Shown: positions 23,786 through 36,196, counted from the first letter of the stretch. The stretch is DNA of 60,000 nucleotides from Adiantum capillus-veneris (GCA_014529385.2 CM043944.1:177127740-177187739); one strand, 5' to 3'. Notes: generated by a model from the sequence alone, not told the origin. A program made the numbers and translations.

Positions 23786-23859
23786 ATTTCGCAACTCTCC
23801 TGCAGCTCACCTTCGGCGCTAAAGAGAGAGAAAGAGAGATGATTTTGTGGCTGACTGGA

Positions 23860-23900
<41 letters not shown>

Positions 23901-23980
23901 CATGCTGGCGGATCCAAAAACGAAAAAAAAACCTCCAAAGACAGTCCGCGCCGGAGAAGGCATGCTGGCGGATTCAAAAA

Positions 23981-24045
23981 CAAAAAAAAAACCTCCAGAA
24001 ACAGTCCGCGCCGGCGCGGACTGTTTCAGGAGGTTTTTTTTCTAG
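23981..24045 (+). repeat. Palindromic hairpin, complete copy, ending in CTAG
   Basis: CCTCCAGAAACAGTCCGCGC is followed directly by its near-perfect reverse complement GCGCGGACTGTTTCAGGAGG (overlapping at the central CCGG), with A-run and T-run outside and CTAG at 24042-24045. Partial copies at 23603-23645, 23925-23957 and 24570-24620 have lost or shortened one arm; an inverted, partial one lies at 22543-22570. Confidence 0.85.
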
Positions 24046-24262
24046 TTTGTTGACGTAGAGAGCTTGTTTAGACAGAAAAGATAAAATAAATAAACATTTA
24101 TTCATGTGTGTGTGTTTAAGCTTCATTTTTTTAGTGGCTGCTGCATGCGCAGAGAGCTTGTTTAGACAGAAAAGATAAAATAAATAAAAATTTATTCATG
24201 TGTGTGTGTTTAAGCTTTGCTCTACTCACCTGCAATCGAAGAGAGAAAGGAGGCTCATCTGC

Positions 24263-24310
<48 letters not shown>

Positions 24311-24422
24311 GACCGTTTTATTAGAGTTGCTCAACTCACCTGCAATCGAAGAGAGAAAGGAGGATTTCTCAGCTCAGCTACGAGAGAGAGAGAGAGAGAG
24401 AGAGTTCTCAGCTCATCTATGA

Positions 24423-24475
<53 letters not shown>

Positions 24476-24770
24476 CTTGGCTCCTCGGGAGGCGAGCGAC
24501 TCGTGAGCGACTGTGAGAGAGAGAGAGAGAGAGTAGGCTTGCCGACGGCATTCAAAAATTCTTCAAAACTTGAAAAAAAAAACTCTTGAAGCAGTCCGCG
24601 CCATGTTTCAAGAGTTTTTTCTTTCGGTGTTTGGCTCTCATTTTTTAATGGTAGAGAGCCAGAGACGATGGTATGCGTCAGTTTGCAGTGGCCGCTGCCT
24701 GCACAGAGTTGACGGGTGTATATAGAGCTTCTTTAGACACAAAATTAATCAAAATAAAATTTTATTACGA

Positions 24771-25810
24771 GGTATAGTATACACTGTGGATGAAATTCGA
24801 AAAGATATGTTGTAATGTAAAATGCCTTGTTAATAACACTATTTTTGCACTCATTTTGTAAGCTTTTATCTTCCTCATTTTTTTGGCACGGACGGTTGCA
24901 GTAGCAAACCAGGCAGCCACTGTAACTCAAAATGGAGCCTTTTTAAAGGCTTAACTACTCTCCTTACGAAGTGCAGTAATTTAAGCTAACGACTTGGTTT
25001 GTTGTTGCAACCAGTCTGCACCAGCCAAGTCCCCAGCGTAACTTGTTGATTACAGACAAGGGGGACGAGATGAGTTTGTTGCTTAGTGCGCTAAGTGGGC
25101 TTACATGACTACAAAGTGGCAGCACGGCGGCATATCCAAACGAATCGAGAATATCCAAACTAGTCCTTTAAAAATATACTAAAGGCCGGTTTTCTGTGAA
25201 CATTACCACCTATATTCGACCTATTTCATATACCTTGAACGTTATTTGAATTCGCTCATAGTCACAACTTGTTTTGTCCTCTACCAACAATGAGCCAACA
25301 CATTAGAATCTTTGGACGTCAAAGAGGTCTAAAACTTGTTGTTATTTTTGACGCTCGGTTGTTGCACTTACGAAAGTGGAGTTGTTTCAGGCCTTGGGAG
25401 GCTCTCGAACAGCATTATAGGCTTGCGAGGTTTTGTTGATTTATTTGGAGAATCCAGGTGCCAAATTTTTGGTGGACTAATTTTGAGAGAGAGCATGTCA
25501 CCTGGAATTGTGTTATGTCTCTAGCATGAAGAGACTAACTATGTCTCAAATATTCAATTTTCATCATGGTTCAAAAGTCTAAATTTTTGTCAATGGATTT
25601 GAAAACAACGTCAATGGCATAATTATTTTCTTTCCCCATTACTGCTCTTGTATCAAATTGCCCCCGGATTTTCTTGAAATTTGTTTTTGCTCAATTTTTT
25701 CCGTTCGGTGATTAGAACTCCCAAAAGCTCGCAGGTTAACACACAATTACTTCAATCATTGCCCTTTTTCTTTTCCAGATTCATACGCTTGAGTACACAT
25801 TCAAAATGTA
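24771..25810 (-). repeat. Possible 3' LTR region of Ty3/gypsy copy C
   Basis: It lies directly downstream (minus strand) of a purine-rich tract of copy C at about 25811-25828, where an LTR is expected. A TATA-like CCTTTAAAAAGGC occurs near 24940. I could not find a second copy or clear LTR ends, so the assignment rests on position only. Confidence 0.3.
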
Positions 25811-26581
25811 TCCCTCCTTCTTGCTCAAGTCCTTTGGGACAACACAATACCATCCGGGTTGTGCGATGCATGGGTTTTAAAGTCGTGTCTATGCATGGAG
25901 CTGATTGGCTTTGTCATGCTATTGATGTCAATGCATGTAAAGACACTATGATGTGAAAGAGGTGGGTCTCTAGGATTGCACTCAAGTGTTTTCGATGGTG
26001 AGGTATCCTGTGTTGGAACTCTTTTGAAGAGTAAATCTTGTAGCAATTGAGCTCATTCTTCGATTGTGCAATATGCACTATTTGTTGCATGATGACTAAA
26101 ATCCATGGTCACCATTATGGATTTTGGTCTAACTTTTGGTCAACATTTGTACCTAATTGCTTTGGGATTTTCCTTGATAACCGTTTACATCATTCTCTGT
26201 TTTGATTTTTGGTTGGCACTTAGGTTTCCAAAGCCACTTTGTTGTTTGTAATGGTGGTCTCCTTTGTTGAGGTAGGTAGTATTGGTTCACAACAGGCTTT
26301 TTGATGGTGTGTAGTAGTAGCTTTTTAGGCACCCAGATTGACTGAGGTTAGTTGATGAGTTGACTTTTGGATATCCAAATTTGCATGGTTCCTTGCATGT
26401 TATGATTGTAAGAAGAAATCTTTGGCGAAGCAGCAAATGTAATTGTGTCCTTTCTCCTGCATTGATTGGAGATCATCGAGAGCTTCTTTACATTCTTCTT
26501 TTAGTATGCAAACAGTATCTTCGCCTGTCCTCCTTTAAGTGTAAGCTCCAGAATCTTGGTATCCCAATCTTGAATTTATTT

Positions 26582-27250
26582 ATAGGTTTGCATCCATGGA
26601 GCTCCCATTATTAAGTCTTCATTCATGTGTTTATCTTCTATACATATGAAAGTATGCTAGCAAGAGAATCCATAAACCATGATATTCAAGTTGATTTCTT
26701 CTAAAGTTGGAGTAACTGTCTTGTTGCATTCTTTAACAATGACTCGATAATACTCAAGTGGTTGAGTAGTCTGTGATAAGTAGAATACCTGACTGCATTG
26801 ACTCTGGCACTTGTATCTCTACTAAGGACTTGACCGTGTAATTCTCTTCTAGATTCACCGTGATTTGAATATCAATACCATCCAGCCATTCGTCATCAAT
26901 TTTGACTTCATTCACCTGTTGAGAGTTGAATCTCAAGGGTACTGAGGGGTAGAGCTTGGGAAATAGGTTGCCTTGCAGCTTTTCATTTCAATACTTGAAT
27001 GCACGCTTTCTCCTCGGCCTCCTCAATCACCTGTTGTAGTTTAAGATTTCTTTCTTTTGCTTCATGCATTATTTGCAAAAGATCATTAGTCAAGGGTGCA
27101 TGGTATTTGCGGAGTCCACGTCCACTAATACAATTTTCCAAGATTTCTCCATCTAAGGTAGCTAGTTTGACGGCGCCACTCTTCAATGACAAAAGGACCC
27201 ATGTCCTTTTTTTTTGAACTCAGGTATATGTTGTTTCAAGGAGTATACTA
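26582..27250 (-). pseudogene. Copy C: GPY-type module, linker and second protease-like domain
   Basis: Minus strand. SGAVKLATLDGEILENCISG and LRKYHAPLT match the integrase end of copy D. KERNLKLQQVIEEAEEKA is the helical linker. Then comes WLDGIDIQITVNLEENY, and after a frameshift DTSARVNAVRYSTYHRLL at about 26765-26818. About 180 bp further on, LIMGAPWMQTY at about 26582-26612 matches the CLGVPWMRTY of the other copies. This shows the second protease in a clearly divergent copy. The active site reads Asp-Thr-Ser. Confidence 0.75.
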
Positions 27251-27399
27251 GAACCAAATCCCTTGGTTTGAAGACTTTAGTTAGCAAATGTGAGTCAAGA
27301 AAATATTTTTGTGCATATATATGGGTAATGGCCGCTAATTGTTGTTCATCTAATTGTTCTAAGTACTTGAGTCATTCTGACAACTAGTGTCCTTTGGGT

Positions 27400-28540
27400 A
27401 ATAAGATCTCCATTGAAATTATTTCATCCAGGCCATATACCAAGTTGAAAGGGATCGTGTTCAAAGCTGTTTTGAATGAGACTCAATACACCCACAAGGC
27501 TGAATGAGGATGCATTTCCCAGTATGTTCTTCCTGAACTAACAATCTTAGTTAGTACAGAGCTCAGAAATCTTTTTGTATGTTTTTCTTGACCAGTTTCT
27601 TGAGGATGATAGGGTGCAGATTTGTTACTGATCACCTCATTGAGGAAATGCAATCCTCAATCACTTACAAGCTCAATAGGAAGTTTGTAGCTAGTGGATA
27701 TGCATTCTAGCATTGTTCTTTCTATTGACTCGTGCCTTGGCCCATTTGGTTACGTAATCTGTGGCCACAATAATATATTGCACCTAAGATTTGTATCCCA
27801 ATGGTTGTATCGAACCCACAAAGTCTATACCCCACGTAGCAAATGCACGTGCTCTCATCATATGTCATAGTGGCATACTATCAATTTGTGTTGGCATCTT
27901 TGCTCATTGACATGCATCGCATCATCGAACAAATTCTTTTGCATTGGTAAAAGAAAGTTGGCTATTAGATGCCTGCCATGAATATAGCTTTGGCTATGAT
28001 TTCATGGGAGAAGTGACCCCCTGCTAAACTTGCATCTGCTTGCTCTAAGATACAGGAATACTCCTCTTCATTGGCACAAAGTCTAAGCTATTGGTATTTC
28101 CCTTGTTGATAGAGCTGATTCCCAATCATTGTGTAATTGGATTCTTTAGTCTCTATTGCCCTTCGTCTGTGTTTACTCATGTCTTTTGGCAATATTCTCT
28201 TAGTCAAATATTTTACTAGGTATCTACTCCGCTGTGGTGTCACCAAAATCAGAAATAACATGGCATGGGGTATGGCAGTTCTTTCTTTACATTGAGATCA
28301 GTCATTCACATAATGATGAAAAACTCTCTTCATGGTAGGCCGGTAAACTCCCAACCAAGTTAACCATCGTAAAATTTGATCTTGCAAAAAAAGAAGATCT
28401 ACTACAATGGTATGAGCTTGACTCACGCAGGCTTCTTTCTCCTCAAGATTAATGCATAGAAGCATAATTCCATCCTTGTTTTTGTGATACAACCTTCCAG
28501 CTAGCAATTGATGTAGGGCGGATTGCTCAATCAATCATGG
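27400..28540 (-). pseudogene. Copy C integrase with two zinc modules (broken)
   Basis: Minus strand. The first module ends with LGVYRPTMKRVFHHYVNDC (28298-28360) and, after a stop, SQCKERTAIP. The second tether has PQRSRYLVKYLTKRILPKDM, then LYQQGKYQ and EEEYSCILEQADASLAGGHF (about 28020-28070). The core follows with several stops. Both modules are recognisable even in this old copy. Confidence 0.72.
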
Positions 28541-29963
28541 TGTAATAGGGATTGGTATTTTGGAATCTACTTGTGCTATGATCATTAAGGATACAAGATC
28601 TTCTGACCATCTTGGAACCATTTCTATAGAGAACAAATATGCTTCCCTTGTAGTGAGTCTTAACACATGATCTGCTCTTTGGTGTGTGGTGCCTTTTTTG
28701 ACTACAATTGTGAAGTCAAATTCAAGTAAGAGATGAACCATCTCACAATCCTTCCTGTATTGCACAATTTGTTCACTAAATACAGTAGGGCTTGATGGTC
28801 AACAAAAACGACAAGCTTGCTAGCTAACAAGTAGTGTCGAATTTTTTTGACTAAATATACCATACCAAGATCCTCTCTTTCAATGGTTGTGTAGTTGTTT
28901 TACGCCATGTTTAGTTGTCGACTAGCATAGGAAATTGGAAAATCCATGGTTCCCTCTCTTGGCTGGGCTAAGATGCAACCAATAGGAAATCTTGAAGCAT
29001 CAATATGCACATGGGACACTTTGTTTCAGTTGGGAGATTTCAATATTGGTGTTTTAGTTAAATCTTGCTTAAGCTTTTCAAATGATTTGTCACATTTGTT
29101 GGTCCATTCAAAGTGAATAATAAGGCTATAAATGGGTTTAACAATTATTGCATACATGTAGATAAATCTATGATAATAACCATAATGTCCTATAAATACT
29201 TGAACTTCTTTGACTGATGTTGGTCTAACCATTTCAACAATTACTCTCACCTTTTCCATGTCTGTGGCTATACCATTTTTTGACACAAGATGTCCAAGAA
29301 TTTTGCCTTGTCTGACCATAAAAATATATGTTTTAGGAAGTTTAAGCAAATACTATATATATGGAATTTCTCAAAGATACATCGTAGATGTTCAAAATGA
29401 CTCTCACGCTTTGTGGAGTGCACACAAAGATAACCATATATACTTCTAGAAAATTCCACAGATATTCCTCATTAGCCTTTGGAATGTTGTTGGTGCATTG
29501 ATCAAACCAAAAGGCATGACTAGATAAGAAAAACTCCCCATTCCGTGGTGAAAACCGTTTTATGTTGATCTTTGCGATCTATAGTCAATTGGTGCTAGCT
29601 AGAGAAGCCATCCAAAAAGCTATAAGCCTCTTTTTCATCTACTCGTTCTTTCACATGATTTGTGATAGAAAGAGGATCGTTATCTTGTATAGTGGTGACA
29701 CTCAACTTCTTGCGAGCACGCACTTTAAGTTTTCCATTATTTTTAAGCACCACAAAAAGTGGTGATACCCAATCAGTGTATTCTATTTCATAGATGACCT
29801 CGTCCTCTTTGAGTTTCTCAAATTTTTCCTTGATGTTTTTGGTGAATGTCTCATTATAGGTATATGGTCTTTGTTTGCTTGGCTTAGAATCATCTTTCAT
29901 AGGGATAGTGTGCTGGCAGATGGTGGGATCCATCCCCTTAAGATCTTTGTTTTGTAAGACCAT
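28541..29963 (-). pseudogene. Copy C reverse transcriptase and RNase H (broken)
   Basis: Minus strand. From 29963: GMDPTICQHTIPMKDDSKP, QRPYTYNETF, IYEIEYTDWVSPLFVV and EAYSFLDGF match copy D's RT. The palm continues after shifts (29349-29026: FMVRQGKILGHLVSKNGI, GYYHRFIYMYA, the tether into RNase H). RNase H then shows LLLEFDFTIVVKKGTTHQRA at about 28680-28735. No intact YxDD motif was found. Confidence 0.8.
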
Positions 29964-30282
29964 GTAAAGACATCCTTATTTTCCTTTAATGTTCTTATGA
30001 GAATTGCTTCTTCTTCTTGTGACGGATCTGTAGCTATGTATGCGGCTCTCGACTCTTCCCCATGATTTTGTGTTCTGTTTTTTTCATCAAAGGTTATTTT
30101 ACTTTGGTCTTATCAGGCTTGTGCAACTTTGGCTTTTTTCAATTTTGTTGATTTGAATGTTTTGTGTCTAGATATCTTTCAGTTTTCTTATCTTTTAAGC
30201 ACTCCGCTGCATCTACTTTCACCAAGAATTGAGTTTTGTTTTCCAGTGAAAGTTTTTTAGTTTTCTTTCTTTTGTTATTGTC

Positions 30283-31255
30283 CTATTTCTTGCAATATCC
30301 TTGTTGGCATATTTGATGTTTCTTTGGAAACTTGAAAAACTTTTCTTCTCCTCCCTTGAGTAGAAGTTTGGCTCTTACAAGCTCTTTTTTTGAGTTTGAT
30401 TCCTCCGTGGTTGTTGTTTCTTCTTCCAACTCATCTGTGGCATCATAGTAGTGATCGGAGGAGACTTGTTGCTCTTGGATCATTTTGATAAATTCCATCT
30501 AGATTGGGACTATATCATAGCCCTCTTCATAAAACAAGTGTGTAGGTGTAGATTCATTAATGCACACATCCATTGTGGCCAAAATTTGGGTCCACTCAAA
30601 AGTTTCAATTAGGGAATGGTTCATGTATGTAATCTACATCAGTCACTTCTTTGTCTAAAACCCATTCTTCCCTTCATAAACTGATGGCTTTATAAGCCTT
30701 GCACATCCAAGTTGGAGTGTCTTTGTGTATGCATGATGGCAGTTTAGTCTCTGTTGAGGTTTTAGAGTCCAATTCCTGTATAGGTGTCCTCATGACATCC
30801 TTGTAGGAGTGGTCTTTTAAGTTCACTCCTGTAATTTCTCCTACTTGTTTCAGATAGAGATAATCATGTTTCCAAACTTGGATTAATTGTATATGTCTCA
30901 GCCCAATATGATTTCATAGTTGAGTTTCTTTCCAAAATCTACAATGGAAAAAGTGTGTTGGTAGTCAATCCCAAAGGACTTGACTACAACATTCTCTAGT
31001 AATCCCTTCAGTTTCTCTATGTATCCATCTGCCAATTGTAGTTTCATCCTTGCTTGATTGCTTCCTTTCCCCAGGATTCCCATAAAGCTTTGATTTCTAT
31101 GGTAGTGCCAGCTCCACCGTCTAAAATAGCCATGGTTGTTACATCATTGTATTGTACTAGAAGGGTAGCATTTCCCTCATTCCCTTCACAGTAGTCCCCT
31201 ACTTTTTTCATGGGCACCGAATCGACATGTTTGGTCCTTGTTGATGGGTTAGTGG
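30283..31255 (-). pseudogene. Copy C first protease and linker (broken)
   Basis: Minus strand. KKVGDYCEGNEGNATL leads to TMAILDGGAG at about 31110-31140 (Asp-Gly-Gly at the active site), WESWGK, then the ADGYIEKLKGLLE and FSIVDFGKKLNYEIILG segment (31083-30898), the usual C-terminal half of a gypsy protease. The linker towards RT has acidic and Lys-rich stretches (30498-30283). Copy D has the same order. Confidence 0.75.
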
Positions 31256-32700
31256 TTGCAGAAGCTTACTCTCTAATCATCAATGATTAGCGTTAGGCTA
31301 TGGAGGGTGAAGCCTTAGCTTAACCATGGTATTAGGGTTAGGGTTAGAGAGACGATGATTAGGGTTAGGTTATGTCAAATCCAAAAGCATAGAGAGAGAG
31401 TATAGACACAATTGATAAGAGTCAAAGTGCATCTAGTTACTGAGAAGTAGAATCTATATAGGTTTGGTTCTTTATAATCATTGGCTAGATAGGTTTCTTC
31501 CTTTTTCTATTGGACCATGTCATCATATATCCGTCCCCAAGTGGCTAGAGGTCTTTCCCATAGTGGTGCCACAAGTTGGGCTTACTCTAACAAATGCCTC
31601 CTTAAGCCAAACTTGGGGTTTACAAAGCTTTCATGTATTCATGTGGAGATAGGCGTCATCTTAGTGAGTGTCAAATATAGCACCCAAAATGCAAAGGTGT
31701 CCTCCCCAAAGACTTGTCAACAGGGTGAAAGACCAAAATCACAACATCCTCCCCAAAGAATTGTCAACTGGGTGTAGGATCAAAGAGTGCACCTTCCCTA
31801 GAGATTTGTAGGCAACTAGGTGGTAGGTAAAAATAAAAATGTGGTGCTTTCAAATGGTTTTGTGTATTTTCCTCCGGTGTCAAAGGGTCAAATGTGTTGT
31901 TGATGCCGTCTTCAAACTTGCAAAGTTGTTTGTCAAAGTCGTCTTCAAATCTTTCTTTGTCTTCATCTTGTTGTTGTTATTGTTTGTCGTCTTTACCTTC
32001 ATGTGATTGTTGTCTTCTCTTTTTTTATCTTTGTTTGTCCATTGTGTTGAGGATGAGGACATCTTGGCCAACGGTGTAATACACACATATGTAACATGTT
32101 GTGCGCGTATGCTCGTGCTTATGGGCGGTCTTACTGTACATTCAGTGTGTAGGCAGATTCTAAACCCGTGTAAAGTGTTTTCTTTGACAAATATTACATA
32201 CATTTCATAATGGGATTCATGCATGTGTGGTTAATACAAGGTAGTATGTGAAATCATGTGCACTGATTGCATGCCCATTCTCTTCCAAAGATGATAAAGT
32301 GAGGTATCAAAAGTTGAAGTTTACAAGCTTTTGTGTACACTTATTTTATGGTTGTGGGAAAGTGCCCTCAGCTCAACAACACTTGGTGCTGTGGTTTCTT
32401 GTAGGGTGAAAGCATGGTTTGGTGGTACAAAAAAAGGACCTATTTTGCTTCTAGCTGGTTGGTACTTCTACATATGTCCACACTTTGGAGGGAACCTTTT
32501 TTTTCATCTATGTTAAAGAATGGTAGGAGCGAAATTTGTATGATTTAAACTTTCGGTGAAAGAAAACGTGGGTGGGGCAATAAGTAATGCGAGTGGTGTT
32601 TTGAAACCGTGCCAAAAGTCCCATCACAATACCATGTGTTTGTGAGTGGCACAGTTGCTCAACACATTTTTCAGCTTCCGTCTTGCTCTCTTACTACAGC
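31256..32700. other. Intergenic DNA with a 49-bp minisatellite, no gene
   Basis: Holds about three units of a ~49-bp repeat around TCCTCCCCAAAGA and TTGTCAAC (31697-31830), a small telomere-like patch (ATTAGGGTTAGGGTTAG near 31330), and a minus-strand open frame (32224-31880) whose Asn/Lys/Thr-rich end looks low-complexity. No gene is supported. Confidence 0.5.
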
Positions 32701-32761
32701 ACCTTCTGCAAACCACTATAGTTGCTGGTAACAAGCTCCCCGCTTACTCACAATCAGGAAG

Positions 32762-34128
32762 ATGAGGACGCCAGCGAGGAAATCAGCAACCAAAGCGTCA
32801 CCGGACAATGGGAAGAAGAAGAAGAGGACAATGGATGCAAAATCCCCTCGGAACATCGATACCCCAAATACGAGGGCTAGCAAGGGGGCCTCCTTTGTGG
32901 AGAGGGAGAAACCTGCTATGTCTATGGAGACTTCATTTAAGCGTGGGCCTTGTTTTGCCGATGATGAGACTCCACGGTCATCTACAACATCTAAAGGTAG
33001 GTGCTATGAGAGCTCTACATTTTCTGGTGATTTACCATTTTCTTTTCCATGCGTGAAAGCTTCTACATGTCTTTTATCTGATGAGGTCTGCATTTTATTT
33101 TTTTGTATGCAGCAAGTACATGTGCATGTTTGGGATTTTCTTAGGAATTTAGGGTTTAGGAAAGTTACAAATTTATGTGGCTAAGCTGCTCTTTAGATTG
33201 ATAACTTGCATGCATGCAAGTGCAAAAAACAATATATGTTGTGCATGAGCATAGCACAAAGTTGAAGCTCAGTAGGGCTGTCAACATAACCAAATTTGGT
33301 ACTAACCAGTACCAAATTTGTACTAACCACTACCAAATTTGGCTTTGTACACAACTGAATTTTGCAATTGTCACCTGAATGAGATACATTCATTTCATTC
33401 CATGTGTTTTGTTTTGCCCAACTGAAATGAGGCATATAGGGTGAATAATCAGGTATTTGGACTGCTGGAATGAGGACATGTCTTTACTTGCGTGTTGTGT
33501 TCACATCACAGGAAAAAACAAGATGGAGGAGTATCCTATCTTGACAATGTTCTGCTATACAACACAAGAGCTTCATGATGAGTATGGATTGAGCATGGAG
33601 GGGGTGTTACCAAACAATCTTACGGAAGATGGCATCCACGATGACCAGTGGCTCACTGTATTCAAGCATTCTAGCTAGAACAAGACAAAGATTTACTTAA
33701 ATCACGTGCAGGTACAGCTTCAGGATGAATGCGGGTTCCTATTCCATAAGTTTGCCAAGCCCCACCATCATGTGGGGAGATCACTACAAAATTTGCCCGT
33801 TGTTTTGCATATGAGAAGTTTCATGTAGCCACAAAGGACCCTGCGGGCCATACGGTTGCATGGGCCACGTTTGGTGAGAGTGTATTGAACATGTGTTCCT
33901 CCTGACCAGGAGGCTTGGAAAAGAAGGTTGAGAATTGGCGAAAGGAAAATGGTGTGTCCCAAGGATGCCACCCGTCAAATACCAAGAAGCCCCGACTTAC
34001 GCCAGTTGGTAGTATGCCCCCTACAAAGAAAGTCCCCTCACAGCGTCATGAGGAGAAGACACTTGATTATATTGCAAACCTTGAAGCTATGGTTGGGAGA
34101 GTCCCTCGGACATGTGTGGGGGTCGCCG
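32762..34128 (+). pseudogene. Decayed host-like gene, 5' exons (basic N-terminus, helical part)
   Basis: Exon 1 starts at the ATG at 32762 (MRTPARKSATKASPDNGKKK, strongly basic) and ends at 32996 before GTAGGT. With an acceptor at 33511 (CACATCACAG) the frame continues exactly: GKNKMEEYPILTMFCYTTQE, then LPNNLTEDGIHDDQWLTVF. A TAG follows at about 33676, then a frameshift near 33780 (FARCFAYEKFHVATKDPAGH), a TGA at about 33904, then GLEKKVENWRKENG and SQRHEEKTLDYIANLEAMV. The reading is cut at 34128 by LARD-2 and can be picked up at 39148. The N-terminal family is not known to me. Linkage to the FCP1-like exons is inferred from order and strand. Confidence 0.6.
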
Positions 34129-34160
34129 TGTTTATCGGGACGGAGAGAGTGCATGTAGAC

Positions 34161-34242
<82 letters not shown>

Positions 34243-34351
34243 ACCATGATATGCAATCCCCAAAGTGTGTAGAATACTCACACAGATGATGTATATATAG
34301 AGGGGACCCAGGTTCTATATATGGAGCTCGTGCTACTTATAGAGCTCAACA
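34129..34351 (-). repeat. LARD-2 3' LTR
   Basis: 223 bp. On the minus strand it starts TGTTGAGCTCTATAAGTAGC and ends CCCGATAAACA. It contains a 74-bp GA tract at 34163-34236. The TATATATACATCATC block is shared with LARD-1. Confidence 0.95.
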
Positions 34352-34430
34352 CCCCCACTCAAATAAGGGTCCCTAACTGTGGATGAAAAAACCCTTGGGG
34401 GTTCAAGGGAAAAACCCACAGCTCTATATA
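34352..34430 (-). other. LARD-2 polypurine tract and conserved nested hairpin
   Basis: The polypurine tract (GAGTGGGGG on the minus strand, 34352-34360) touches the LTR. Next to it CTGTGG (34377-34382) pairs with CCACAG (34416-34421), and inside them CCCTTG pairs with CAAGGG. The same block precedes the 3' LTR of LARD-1. Confidence 0.8.
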
Positions 34431-34636
34431 CACCCACCGTTATATTAAAAACATCATTGAATTTACAAAGAATGCTTATCAGGAGCTACATCACTCCCAT
34501 CAAGTACAACGATGGCCTTAAAAAACTCAAGAGAGAGATATCTTTGTGTAGACTGCCAACATCTGCTCACCAAAAATGTCTTCATAGACTTCTTGATTCT
34601 GCCATAATCTCTTCACCAAAAATGTCTTGATAAACT

Positions 34637-34822
34637 TTAACTTTGGGTCATACCTGCAATAATCATAAACTCAAGAAATACAATCAAGAAAATCTTAGCA
34701 ATGTCAATGAAAATAATCACAGTCAAAATGACATAAGAGACGGTTTGCAATGCTGTCCTTTTGATAACATAACAATGGATAGTACATAAATACATATATG
34801 ACATGAGATGAGATCCATACAA
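34637..34822 (-). other. Hydrophobic ORF-like segment of LARD-2
   Basis: 61 open codons including VIKRTALQTVSYVILTVIIF and FLEFMIIAG, matching the frame of the LARD-1 segment at 15366-15626. Not recognised; see the LARD-1 entry. Confidence 0.4.
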
Positions 34823-34859
34823 TATTCAAGAAAATGGCCACAATAATGATGACATGGCA

Positions 34860-36010
34860 ATCAGATAACACATATGCATGTATAACAAAATAAGAGTATA
34901 TGTGCACACATATGTATATATAACGAGATGATCTCCATATGATGACATGAGGATGACGATGTCCAAGATGATATTGAAGCCATAGCCATGATAACGATGG
35001 CATGACGATCATATAGCACATATGTATGTATAAAAAAATAAGAATGTTTGTCTACACATATGTCTGTATAAAAAAATAATAATGTATGTGTGCACATAAA
35101 CACATGACACAAGATGATGTCCAAGCAGGTATTTATAACAATGACCATAGTAATGATGGTATGACGATGACGATGTCCAAGACGATATTCATAACAATGA
35201 CCATAACAATGATGCCATGCTGATTGGATAATGTCCGCGACGATATTCAAGAAAATGGCCACAACAATGATGGCATGACGATGACGATGTCCGAGATGAT
35301 ATTCATAATAATTGCCAAAAAAAATGATTCCATGATGATCAGATAGCACATATGTGTGCACATAAACACATGACACAAGATGATGTCCAAGTAGGTATTT
35401 ATAACAATGACCATAGTAATGATGGTATGACGATGATGATGTCCAACGATGACGATGTCCGAGATGATATTCATAAGAATTGCCATAACAATGATTTCAT
35501 GATGATCAGATAGCACATATGTATGTAAAAAGAAATAAGAATGTATGTGTCCACACAAATGCATGACACAAGATAATTTCCAAGAAGATATTCTTAACAA
35601 TCAGCATAGTAATGATGGCATGACGATGACGATGTCCGAGACGATATTCATAACAATGGCCATAACACTGATGGAATGACAATGACGATGTCCGAGACGA
35701 TATTCATAACAATGGCCACAACAGTGATGGAATCACGATTAATAATGTCTACAACAATATTCATAACAATGATAGTAATGATGACATGAGGATGACGATG
35801 TCTAAGATGATATTCAAGACGATGGCCATAACAAATATGGCATCACGATCAGATAACACATAAATGCATGACACAAGATGATGTTCGAGAAGATATTCAT
35901 AACAATCACCATAGTAAGGATGACGATGACGATGACCGAGACGATATTCATAACAATGGGCATAATAATGGCATGACGATGATGATGCTCGATGATATTC
36001 ATAAGTGATT
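34860..36010 (-). repeat. ~56-bp tandem repeat inside LARD-2
   Basis: Many units built on GATGTCCGAGACGATATTCA and TAACAATGGCCATAACA (plus strand). One measured step is 35631 to 35687, i.e. 56 bp. Higher-order copies with longer inserts (ACACATATGT, ATGCATGACACAAGAT) recur as well. Open frames rich in Met/Ile/Ser here are produced by the repeat. Confidence 0.85.
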
Positions 36011-36196
36011 TCCATAACAATAAGTGTACAGGTGGCAAGATGATGCATTCAACTCTATAGAATGATCATCAAGGCACAAAATCAAGTAAATTACTCCATA
36101 AAGAATTTTAGTAATAATTCATTGTAAACTATATGAACTTCTTTACGAGTGATAGAGCACCAAACTCTCTAATATTGGTCATGTCACTACGTGAGC

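Larger units (their letters stand above)
22500..24770 (+). repeat. Modular array of GA tracts, hairpins and flanking blocks
   Basis: A module recurs three to four times: an AAGGCATGCTAGCGGATTCA-like block, A-run, GC-rich palindrome, T-run, CTAG, a block with CCAGATTAGTTC and ACTCAC, a long GA tract, a block with GCTAAAGAGAGAGAAAGA, and another GA tract. A separate block with TAAAATAAATAAACATTTAT and TTTAAGCTT occurs near 22690, 24080, 24175 and, weakly, 24740. GA tracts lie at about 22790-22845, 22917-22957, 23110-23158, 23751-23781, 23866-23895, 24266-24307 and 24438-24470, with (AT)n at 23711-23750. Frames rich in Arg-Glu or Ser-Leu here are microsatellite artefacts. Confidence 0.8.
25811..31255 (-). 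mobile_element. Ty3/gypsy copy C, old and divergent, same lineage as A/B and D
   Basis: Minus strand order: protease 1 (about 31160), linker, RT, RNase H, doubled zinc module, integrase, GPY-type module and linker, second protease, tail, purine tract. It carries many stops and shifts and is clearly more diverged from D than A/B are. It still shows the same extra features, including the post-integrase Asp-Thr-Ser...Met-Gly-x-Pro-Trp-Met domain. Gag and 5' LTR are absent. Similarity to D starts at the KKVGDYCEGNEGNATL segment. Confidence 0.85.

Noticed and set aside
31320-31375. Interstitial telomere repeat (TTAGGG-like)
   Set aside because: Only two or three degenerate units mixed with ATTAGGGTTAGGTT sequence; too short to claim.
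31880-32224. Minus-strand frame (114 codons) as gag of copy C
   Set aside because: It lies on the right side and strand, but lacks the gag core, and its Asn/Lys/Thr-rich end looks low-complexity; no frame links it to protease 1 of copy C.
34860-36048. Minus-strand frames of up to 171 codons inside LARD-2 as proteins
   Set aside because: They follow the 56-bp repeat, which is not a multiple of three, and change frame between units; no conserved product.
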